From the NCBI GenBank assembly GCA_020638975.1, contig JACKHN010000034.1:1-64000 (forward strand): a DNA stretch of 64,000 bases, in the 5' to 3' direction. Shown here piece by piece: positions 9,334 through 15,879 of the stretch. A program made the translations under genes and the position numbers. This DNA comes from Planctomycetaceae bacterium (lineage in GTDB: Bacteria; Planctomycetota; Planctomycetia; Pirellulales; Pirellulaceae). Every line of letters starts with the position of its first letter. The stretch's first letter is position 1. Under the pieces are notes generated by a model. That model saw only the letters and a program-made list of their open reading frames with translations. It ran no database searches and was not told where the DNA came from.

Positions 9334-9365
9334 CCGCCACCGGGAGCATGAGTGCTCGGTGGCGG
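9334..9365 (-). terminator. hairpin between Ubl remnant and E2 gene (possible attenuator)
   Basis: CCGCCACCG and CGGTGGCGG form a perfect 9-bp stem, extended by AGCA/TGCT beyond a 2-base bulge, with a TGAG loop. On the minus strand the stem is followed by CCGAATGTTTTC. It sits just after the end of the Ubl remnant and 130 bases before the E2 start, where partial termination would give more modifier than enzyme. Confidence 0.5.
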
Positions 9366-9380
9366 TGGGGCCAAAGGAAA

Positions 9381-9726
9381 TTAGTGATGCACCTTCGATT
9401 TTTGTCGGGGATCGAGATCCGATCCCTTCCTGCAACACACTCTGGATCCGCGGGCAGGGTTGGCGATTGACGCGAATCAGATAGTTTACTGGTTTCTTTG
9501 CCAGGAACCAACTTGACGCTCAAACACCTCATGGTGTCACGGTTGTACCTTCGTCGACGTTGATATAATCGGCGAAACCGCCGCCACCGTTAAAAGTTAA
9601 TATTAACGAGAATTCTACAGGGTCTTCTTCGTTGGTTGTGATGTGGTACTGGTCGATGAGCGACGTCAATCCGTCCGTCGTAGCCGTCGTCTTCGCCGAC
9701 GAGACGAGATCGTCAATTCGTGACAA
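9381..9726 (-). pseudogene. beta-grasp ubiquitin-like protein, heavily frameshifted
   Basis: The first frame gives FSLILTFNGGGGFADYINVDE then GTTVT and stops at 9529. The same protein continues in other frames: VFERQV, KKPVNYLIRVNRQP, PADPE, SVLQEG, DRISI and PTKIEGA, in correct order, with six frame changes in about 150 bases. Joined, this reads as a small beta-grasp (ubiquitin/ThiS/MoaD-like) protein: an N-terminal hairpin, a central Y-L-I-R-V-N segment, and a closing G-D-R-I-S-I-x-P-T strand typical of these folds. It lies first in the cluster, the usual place of the modifier gene. The short tail after EGA is unclear, so I cannot tell whether a Gly terminus was ever exposed. The true start is unknown; the open frame begins at TTG 9726. 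Confidence 0.6.
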
Positions 9727-9840
9727 CCGCGTTGTTGGCTGCCATGCAGTTGTCTCCGCTCACTTCTGATTTACGGTCAATGGCGACGGTGACGACCGCG
9801 AACGAAGACGCGTCTTCGCGCGGTTCACGCGGCCACCGGT

Positions 9841-9957
9841 TCATGCTCGCTCATGCACTTCCGCTTCGTATCGTTGCGACTCCAAGTCATCCCAATCGAC
9901 AGTTTGGGGCGGCGACAATCTGGCTCCGATCGAAATTGGTTTCTTGGCTGGCTTCAT
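9841..9957 (-). CDS. possible small ORF at the head of the cluster, 38 aa
   Basis: An ATG at 9957 opens MKPAKKPISIGARL followed by SPPQTVDWDDLESQRYEAEV, a natural-looking acidic stretch, and ends at a TGA. A second natural-looking fragment (FAVVTVAIDRKSEV) follows in another frame, ending at about 9718. These may be the two halves of one broken gene of about 75 residues. No family recognised. Confidence 0.25.
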   Translation of the reverse strand: MKPAKKPISIGARLSPPQTVDWDDLESQRYEAEVHERA

Positions 9958-10401
9958 TAGACTGAAGCCGCGGCGTTGAATCTTCCGGCAAGTCCTCGCC
10001 TGTGGCTCTTAAGGGATCTGTCGATCAAGTTGAGACTGCGTCATTTGCGTGCTACCCAAAGCGAAAGAGAGTGAACGTTGCCCAAACGAAGGCAGCGAAA
10101 TCACACCGCCCCGAATCGGGGCAATACTGAACAAAAGCGAGTCGCGCCATTAGGCTGAATTGAGCCAGTGGTTCATGAGCCATCGACGTTCTGCATCTGC
10201 TGCATCGCTGCGTTGGTTGAACGGTCCAAGAATTGGGCCATCGACGGGAGAGAGGTCAGCGGTCCAACAACCATCCTCGACGGAAGTTCTACGCGAGAGC
10301 CTCGCTGGATCGACAGCCTACCCAGCAAGTGCAACGAGCCTCGCCGTACAGACAACGTACGGCTCCTGTTGTTTCAACAATCAATTGCATGGAATGTTCC
10401 G
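9958..10401. other. gap without a supported gene
   Basis: This is 440 bases between the DUF3150-like gene and the Ubl cluster. Frames on both strands are short and unconvincing. It probably contains the cluster promoter, but no clear -35/-10 pair was found. Confidence 0.4.
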
Positions 10402-11352
10402 CTAACGAGGTCGCCGCAGGATGCGTCGCCGTGGCTGATCAACAAGTAAGCCATCGAGTACTGATGTCACGCCTGCGAGTTGTGAGGCTACCTGTTGCCG
10501 TAGAGAATTGCTGTTGCGCAGTTCGCTCGGTTTCACACCACGAATCACGCGTTGTGCGTTGGCGACGAGATCATCGAGGTCGCTGTTGCTGCGTATGTTG
10601 AGCTGTTGAAACCGATCGAAGAACTCCGTCAGATTGGTTATGGCGGTATCACGAAATACCTTGGGCTTTCCGTCAACGTGGCCGCTGAGTCGTTCGGACA
10701 GATGCTCCACTAGCTGATGGAGCTCATCGATAAATGCCTGTTCCGCGAGTTGAACGGCCTCGCTGAATCTGGCTTGTACACGCTGGCACTCCTGTTCATA
10801 GAGCTCTGGATCGAGTTGGCGTAGATAGTCGGGTGGCTCGACCGATGGATAGTCGCTTTCGATCGAGAACATGCCGATCAGCGAGGATGGATAGTCGGCC
10901 GAGTCGAACAACTCACCAAGTCGATCACGGGCTGTCTGTCGCAGGTCGTCGTACTTCCGGTCGAGTTTGTGGACGGCTTCGGTGAGTTCATCACGATACG
11001 CGGCGATCTGGTTGTCAAATGCAGTGATCGAATCTTGACGAACGAGTCGAATGCCCGGCTCTGGAAACGGCAGTGAGACACTTTTCCAGTAGCTGACGGC
11101 CTTACCTCGGATCGTCGTCACCGCCCTGAACGCCGGATGTGAAGTGTCCAGCAATTTCTTGCCAGCAGACAAGAACTTACCTTCTGCTCCAAAGGAGTCG
11201 GCGGCTTGATTCTTCTGCTGCGAAGTCAGCGATTTGCAGACGCCGAACCAGGTGAAACTGAGACGCGCTGCGGCCATCGTGGCGCGCAAATGCTCTGATG
11301 ACGAACTGACCGCAGAACTCGGCGGCGGCTCAGTAAGAATGGATGTGCTCAT
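10402..11352 (-). CDS. helical protein resembling DUF3150, 316 aa
   Basis: The product is soluble and mostly alpha-helical, with a low-complexity Ser/Thr/Pro start (residues 1-20) and an Arg-rich end. The segment from GIRLVRQDSITAFDNQI through LGELFDSADYPS, with acidic amphipathic helices around it, resembles DUF3150, a family of unknown function seen in mobile elements. The match is from memory and moderate. The start is supported by AAAGGAG five bases before the ATG. There are no frameshifts, unlike the genes just downstream. It reads toward the ubiquitin-like cluster but is separated from it by 440 bases, so shared transcription is unproven. Confidence 0.6.
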   Translation of the reverse strand: MSTSILTEPPPSSAVSSSSEHLRATMAAARLSFTWFGVCKSLTSQQKNQAADSFGAEGKFLSAGKKLLDTSHPAFRAVTTIRGKAVSYWKSVSLPFPEPGIRLVRQDSITAFDNQIAAYRDELTEAVHKLDRKYDDLRQTARDRLGELFDSADYPSSLIGMFSIESDYPSVEPPDYLRQLDPELYEQECQRVQARFSEAVQLAEQAFIDELHQLVEHLSERLSGHVDGKPKVFRDTAITNLTEFFDRFQQLNIRSNSDLDDLVANAQRVIRGVKPSELRNSNSLRQQVASQLAGVTSVLDGLLVDQPRRRILRRPR

Positions 11353-12112
11353 GGGGCTCCTTTCAAGAATGATGATTTAAGACATCGCAGAAGAGAGACG
11401 CCGCGTAGCCCTTGGGGACCGGCAAGCGCTCAATGGACAATCTTACAGTGATCGCGAGATGCTTATGAACGAGCGACGCACGATCAATTTGATTGTGAAG
11501 TCGTCAGTACTGCTGAGACATTACTTCCGTTTTGATTTGCAGCCGGTGCTGAACCAAACACCGACCTGGCAAGCGGCTTCTATTCCGGCTTCCCAGATAA
11601 TGTCATGGACATCTCCCGATCTGGCGTAAATTGGTTCGGTGGAATTCGCAGTTGAACGGCATTCTGCTTGTCTTCGGCTACAAGACCTTCAAACTGTGAA
11701 TCCAATTATTGGCTTGGCTCTTCCACCCTCCGTACTTTGTTCCACGGTCATGATGAGCTCGTCCGCTTTGAGAGGCTCTGCACTGGTGCCAAACACTCAA
11801 CTTAAGTTCAGGTTCACTCAATAGTGAGTGGCGTACTTCCCTGGAGACACGTGGAGTCACCATGGGTGTTCCCGGCGAATCGCGTATCCAACTAAGACAG
11901 TAAACGGCACAAGCCTCAAATACTATGCTGAACACTCAGCCAACCATCTTGATACCAGGGTCTCTCGGTTTCGTCATCGCGGTGTCTCCTTCCTTCTTAC
12001 GGATTTATCGAATTTACACGTGCCACTGCCAACGTCACGGGACAGTCTGAATCTGCACTGTTTCTTGCAGCCACGACATCGCAACTCTTGAAAACGCCCA
12101 AGACAAAGAGTC
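11353..12112. other. gap between divergent genes
   Basis: This is 760 bases upstream of both the DUF3150-like gene (minus) and the XRE regulator (plus). No convincing coding frame. A perfect small palindrome, CACTCA-4-TGAGTG, lies at 11815-11830 and could be a protein-binding site. The composition is more AT-rich than the flanks in places. Confidence 0.4.
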
Positions 12113-12129
12113 TATGGGTGATACTCATA
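12113..12129. promoter_or_regulatory. candidate operator for the XRE regulator
   Basis: TATGGGTGATACTCATA is a 17-bp imperfect palindrome (6 of 8 half-site positions match) about 40 bases before the start of the XRE-type HTH gene. Such regulators commonly repress themselves from sites like this. Inference from position and symmetry only. Confidence 0.3.
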
Positions 12130-12170
12130 GTCCGTGGCTAATTATTGCAGAACTGATGACTATCAGCATC

Positions 12171-12389
12171 ATGGCTGATCGCGACATACTGCAACGATTT
12201 GGGGACCGCGTGCGTGAACTCCGCAAAGACTGCGGTTGGTCCCAGGAGGAGTTGGCGCTTGAGTGCGGTCTCGACCGAACCTACATGGGCGGCATCGAGC
12301 GGGGCGAGCGAAACGTCGCTCTGCGCAATATCGAGAAGATCGCCGAGGCACTGGGGATCACCATCGCGGAACTAATGAGCGATGTGTGA
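12171..12389 (+). CDS. XRE/Cro-C1-family HTH regulator, 72 aa
   Basis: This is a one-domain DNA-binding protein. Residues 5-65 match the HTH_3/XRE pattern: FGDRVRELRKDCGWSQEELA, then CGLDRTYMGGIERGERN with the recognition helix, and NIEKIAEALGITIAELM closing the domain. ATG 12171 is chosen because it begins the usual compact XRE unit; an in-frame ATG lies five codons upstream. It faces away from the DUF3150-like gene and converges with the minus-strand AAA operon, ending eight bases before its last gene. It probably controls the element; the palindrome at 12113 is a candidate target. Confidence 0.85.
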   Translation: MADRDILQRFGDRVRELRKDCGWSQEELALECGLDRTYMGGIERGERNVALRNIEKIAEALGITIAELMSDV

Positions 12390-12397
12390 TCTTGGGC

Positions 12398-12724
12398 TCA
12401 TTGATGGCGTGTCGAGACCAACACTGCGACAATCTGTGCCAACTCAGAGTCACAAACAAGCTCGGCTTCACTCACGTATTGGAATAGCTGCGGCTTGGTC
12501 AACTGCGTCCCAGCTTGATTGCACATCGCATAGCGTAGTTCACATTGAGCCAGCCATTCCCGAGCGAACGTGACATGTGCGTTCGTCAACTCACCTGCTG
12601 AAGTTGGTTCCTCAAGGTAGTGTCTGAACGAGGTCACGCCCTGTGGGCCCATTTCTTCATCCCAGTATCTGAGCGCCGCTCGGATCACGGCCAAGTGTTG
12701 TACTTTTAGCATTTCTTTTTCCAT
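12398..12724 (-). CDS. small hypothetical protein at the end of the AAA operon, 108 aa
   Basis: A helical soluble protein with no motif I recognise (RAALRYWDEEMGPQG near the start; a Cys at three places). It starts 15 bases after the AAA gene stop, so it is very likely in the same transcript. Met5 (12712) is an equally good start because it begins the better-ordered helix. It has no signal peptide. Fixed position behind the ATPase suggests an accessory subunit, but that is inference. Confidence 0.6.
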   Translation of the reverse strand: MEKEMLKVQHLAVIRAALRYWDEEMGPQGVTSFRHYLEEPTSAGELTNAHVTFAREWLAQCELRYAMCNQAGTQLTKPQLFQYVSEAELVCDSELAQIVAVLVSTRHQ

Positions 12725-12739
12725 CTCCGAGTCTCGTCG

Positions 12740-14239
12740 TCAGTTAAGTGACGGGCCGCGGCTCACGTTGCGGCGGGAGCCCGATGGCGAACTAGTGTGC
12801 CGATAGATGCCAGCCTTGTCCGCATCGAGGCAACGACCGTTAGCCCATGTCCGAAGACGCTCAACGGACTCCGCTGCGGTGACCGCAACGGGCACTACGT
12901 TCTGAGCGGCTTGCACAAGAGGCACGTCCAGCAGTCCAGCGAGCCGACAACAACTTCGTACCTCGGCCCCTGTCCAATTCGTATCATCCGGTCGGCGCTG
13001 TTCAGGATTCAACTCGAACATCGTGAGGTATTGCTGCCAGATGATGTCCTTCTGATCACGACCAGGCAGATCCAGGAAGAAGATCCCGTCGAATCGTTCG
13101 CTGCGACCGAATTCCGGTGGCAGTTTGCTAACGTCGTTGCTTGTACAAACCACAAAGACATCGCTCTTGTGATCGTTGAGCCAGCTTAAGAACGTGCCAA
13201 ACATCCGTGCGGACACACCACTGTCGGACTGGCCCGAATTGCCGACACCAGCAAACGCTTTCTCAATTTCGTCGATCATCAGCACACACGGAGCCATCGC
13301 ATCAATGACTTGCAGTGCCTTCCGCGTTCGCTCTTCCGACTGACCAACAAGCGACCCCATCAAGCTGCCAACGTCGAGGATCAATACCGGACGGCCAACT
13401 TCCTTTCCGATCGCCTTGCAGAATTGTGACTTGCCGCAGCCAGGCGGCGACAACATCAATACACCACGCGGCACCAAGTGTGAGTTGTGGCGGCTGGGTT
13501 GCAACAGAGCTCGCTTCGTAAACGCTTTCAGAGCCGTCAAACCACCGAGACTTCCGAAGTCGTCGTGGCCTCGATGTAGTGTCAGTAGCCCCGACTTCTT
13601 TAGTGCCTGAGTTTTCAATTCCCAGACGGCATCTGACTCGATGCGACCGTGGCGAACGAGTGAGAGACTGAAGGCCCCTTCAGCTTCGTAACGAGTGAGA
13701 CCACCTGCCGCATCGAGAACACGCTGAAGTTCACCACCATCGGGAAGCTCGCCACCTTCCGTTGCTATACCACGGGCGATCTCTTCGAGTTGCTCACGAT
13801 CAGGCAGCTCATGCTCAAGACAGACGATTAGCTTTTCAAGCTCGGTCGGGATCTGCACAACTGGCGACAAGATCACAACAAAGGTTCGGTTGTGCTTACC
13901 CTGTACGATCCGCTGTGCTACGGCCTGCACAACTTCAGCTGAGTTTAGAAAACGGTGAAAGTTCACCAAGACCAACAACGATGGATGATCGTTGTCGGCC
14001 ATTGCAGCCAGTGCATGAACTGCGGCAAGCGGGTCGGCCCCCGCTCCCTCATCGGTGTCACCGCTGTGACGATCGGTCGCCCGCAGCCCTTGATCGATGT
14101 CCCAAACTGCCAACCTCCAGCCTTCGCCGTGACAAAGGCGGGCCATTTCCAACAGCGCGTCGTCGTGTTCGCAGCTTTGCACCCAAATGCCAGTGAAGCA
14201 CGCACGCACGTTTTCCGCCAAGCGTTCAGATAGTGTCAT
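12740..14239 (-). CDS. Ycf46-like AAA+ ATPase, 499 aa
   Basis: AAA+ ATPases use ATP to remodel protein or nucleic acid complexes. The N-terminal half (1-230) carries the degenerate region found in Ycf46-like proteins, including a decayed P-loop-type fold (LLVLVNFHRFLN) and VVILSP. The C-terminal half is a full AAA module: Walker A SPPGCGKS at 264-271, Walker B VLMIDEIE at 319-326, sensor-1 VVCTSND, and arginine finger GRSERFD near 380. AAAGGAA lies before the ATG. The start overlaps the upstream TOPRIM gene by 14 bases, so the two are coupled. Ycf46-type ATPases often occur with DUF1257 and DUF2997 proteins, exactly as here. The substrate is unknown. Confidence 0.85.
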   Translation of the reverse strand: MTLSERLAENVRACFTGIWVQSCEHDDALLEMARLCHGEGWRLAVWDIDQGLRATDRHSGDTDEGAGADPLAAVHALAAMADNDHPSLLVLVNFHRFLNSAEVVQAVAQRIVQGKHNRTFVVILSPVVQIPTELEKLIVCLEHELPDREQLEEIARGIATEGGELPDGGELQRVLDAAGGLTRYEAEGAFSLSLVRHGRIESDAVWELKTQALKKSGLLTLHRGHDDFGSLGGLTALKAFTKRALLQPSRHNSHLVPRGVLMLSPPGCGKSQFCKAIGKEVGRPVLILDVGSLMGSLVGQSEERTRKALQVIDAMAPCVLMIDEIEKAFAGVGNSGQSDSGVSARMFGTFLSWLNDHKSDVFVVCTSNDVSKLPPEFGRSERFDGIFFLDLPGRDQKDIIWQQYLTMFELNPEQRRPDDTNWTGAEVRSCCRLAGLLDVPLVQAAQNVVPVAVTAAESVERLRTWANGRCLDADKAGIYRHTSSPSGSRRNVSRGPSLN

Positions 14240-14936
14240 TGTCGGTTCCTTTCTTAATCGAGGAGTGTAGTGAACATGACGGGCACCTGCCCGAACGCGA
14301 AAGTTCCGCCAAGGAAGCGATCGCCCTTAGCCACGAGGCAATCTCGCCATCTGGATCACGATCTTGCAGCAGATCACAGGTCATGTGTTCAGCCGCCGTC
14401 GTATTGAGCCAGCGTTTGGTTCGATGCGTCAATTGACTGCGAACACGGCGCGTGAGCACCTCCCACGGTGTTTTGCCCAAACCAGATTCATAGACTCTTT
14501 GGGCGGTAATCTCCGCCGCAGGGTCGAGGCTGTCGAACGTCACTTCGATTGAACCGGCATCGAAGATCGCTTGAGGATGAATATAATTCTCCAAGCTGCG
14601 TTTGCTGGTTAGTAAAGCGCGACAATGTGGGCGGCGGTTCACCGCTTTGGCGGCTTTGCCGCGGTAGTCGGTCTCAGGTGGAAGTTCGCGGTCGTAGAGA
14701 TGGAACTCCGGTTTTGCGAGAGGAGCAAGCCGGTGCGTCCACGCTCGGACATTCCCTCCACCGAAGGGGACGAATATCAATTCGCCTCTCTGTTCCATGT
14801 TGGCGAGATCGGGCAGCGACGAGTCTTGCGAGTGGAGCAGTAGCGAGATGCGTCGTAGAAATTCGATGTCGTTTGTGCCTTCAACGACCAGTAGAACCTG
14901 CACCAGATCGGTTGTTGTGGCGTGCCACGAGGGCAC
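14226..14936 (-). CDS. TOPRIM-domain protein (OLD nuclease-like), 236 aa
   Basis: The TOPRIM fold binds metal through a Glu and an Asp pair and is used by nucleases, primases and topoisomerases. Here the Glu is in LLVVEGTNDIEFL (residue 19) and the acidic pair in HLYDRE (82 and 84); SKRSLENYI at 108-116 matches the R-x-x-x-ENY signature of the OLD/RecF-type TOPRIM group. Unlike full OLD proteins it has no ATPase half; the neighbouring AAA+ protein could supply one. The start is a GTG. It sits between DUF2997 (26 bases upstream) and the ATPase (14-base overlap). It could cut or bind nucleic acid; no test of activity is possible from sequence. Confidence 0.7.
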   Translation of the reverse strand: MPSWHATTTDLVQVLLVVEGTNDIEFLRRISLLLHSQDSSLPDLANMEQRGELIFVPFGGGNVRAWTHRLAPLAKPEFHLYDRELPPETDYRGKAAKAVNRRPHCRALLTSKRSLENYIHPQAIFDAGSIEVTFDSLDPAAEITAQRVYESGLGKTPWEVLTRRVRSQLTHRTKRWLNTTAAEHMTCDLLQDRDPDGEIASWLRAIASLAELSRSGRCPSCSLHSSIKKGTDNDTI

Positions 14937-14962
14937 CGTCGTGGTAGGTTGCTTTGTCAGTA

Positions 14963-15157
14963 TTATTCCTCCCGTTCCAAATGGTTTTGTTGTTGAAGCT
15001 GAGCTTCATGAAACTCAGCCGTTAGCGACTCGGACGTGGTCTTGCCTAGAGCAGACTCGAGAAAGCGGCTGGCGTCTCGGCATTCATTGCCGCTGAACCC
15101 TTTGGTTTCCACGCGAGACTCGCCGCTGGGCGCGATATGAATGTCAATCGTCCTCAT
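14963..15157 (-). CDS. DUF2997 family protein, 64 aa
   Basis: The sequence follows the DUF2997 pattern: an N-terminal strand MRTIDIHIAPSG, then ETKGFSGNECRDASRFLE with its Gly-Phe-x-Gly-x-x-Cys, then a helix around LESALG. Its ATG overlaps the DUF1257 stop as ATGA, so the two are translationally coupled. DUF2997 and DUF1257 proteins are typical neighbours in cyanobacteria and planctomycetes, but their function is not known to me. No frameshift or other damage is seen. Confidence 0.85.
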   Translation of the reverse strand: MRTIDIHIAPSGESRVETKGFSGNECRDASRFLESALGKTTSESLTAEFHEAQLQQQNHLEREE

Positions 15158-15522
15158 GTGGCTTCTCCTACTTGAATCGTCAGCCTGATCGCCCCATCGT
15201 TAAGTGTCCGTTCTGTCACTGAGTGCCCCTGTCGTCGCGCCTCCAATTTCACCTTTTCACAGGCGTACGCCTGCATTAGCCGTTCAAGCTCGCACGGCTC
15301 GCCCCAACGACCGTTGAAATTGTCGAATTGAACCGTGCCAGATTCCGTGTCGCAAACAACGGGATACCGCCAACGAGGAAGTTGAACGCAATGACCAGTG
15401 GCTTCGTCGCTGAACAGCTTGACCGTCTTGAAGACTGGTTCATCGAGTCGAAGGCGACGGCACGACGCTTGCAGTGCGATCGGATCACGAATCTCGGTCG
15501 TAATTGTGACTATGTGTGACAT
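15154..15522 (-). CDS. DUF1257 (Ycf35-like) protein, 122 aa
   Basis: It begins MSHIVTITTEIRD, characteristic of DUF1257/Ycf35, with the usual alternation of strands (VVCDTESGTVQFDNFNG) and a final KLEARRQGHSVTE helix before the last strand. Length is normal for the family. A near-perfect ribosome site AAAGGAGGTTCC directly precedes the ATG, the strongest in the window, so this is probably the first gene of the operon DUF1257-DUF2997-TOPRIM-AAA and highly translated. Function unknown; a role with the Ycf46-like ATPase is inferred from conserved neighbourhood. Confidence 0.85.
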   Translation of the reverse strand: MSHIVTITTEIRDPIALQASCRRLRLDEPVFKTVKLFSDEATGHCVQLPRWRYPVVCDTESGTVQFDNFNGRWGEPCELERLMQAYACEKVKLEARRQGHSVTERTLNDGAIRLTIQVGEAT

Positions 15523-15576
15523 GGAACCTCCTTTGGGTTCAGGAAATGGAAATACAGTCGAGAGCTAATACTCCTC

Positions 15577-15771
15577 TCACCTTATATGCCCCGTTTTTGC
15601 CACGAGTTTAGCTGAATCTTCGTCGGTACTTGCGTCAGCCCACGGTTCGCCATGCGAACGCTCGTGCCGATGCATTGCTACGACCAGACGAGCTAGATTC
15701 GTGACAAGGCGATCACGCGCTGAGCCTTGCTCTTGCCGTGATGAACTGCTTTCGATCGGATTGGTTTTCAT
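15577..15771 (-). CDS. small hypothetical protein, 64 aa
   Basis: A polar, His/Arg/Ser-rich ORF with a helix (RDRLVTNLARLVVAMHRHERS) and no recognisable motif. It lies between the intact recombinase and DUF1257 on the same strand, and may be a real short operon member or chance. An overlapping frame (15952-15713) also contains natural-looking text (DEAFFYARTLIDAI), so which frame is used is unclear. Confidence 0.35.
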   Translation of the reverse strand: MKTNPIESSSSRQEQGSARDRLVTNLARLVVAMHRHERSHGEPWADASTDEDSAKLVAKTGHIR

Positions 15772-15879
15772 GTGTGCTGTGTTCCCTGTGAGCTGAGATT
15801 GCGTCGATCAGCGTTCGCGCGTAGAAGAACGCCTCATCGGAAGTCGTCGAGGCGTTGAAGGAAGCCAACAACGGTGTCG

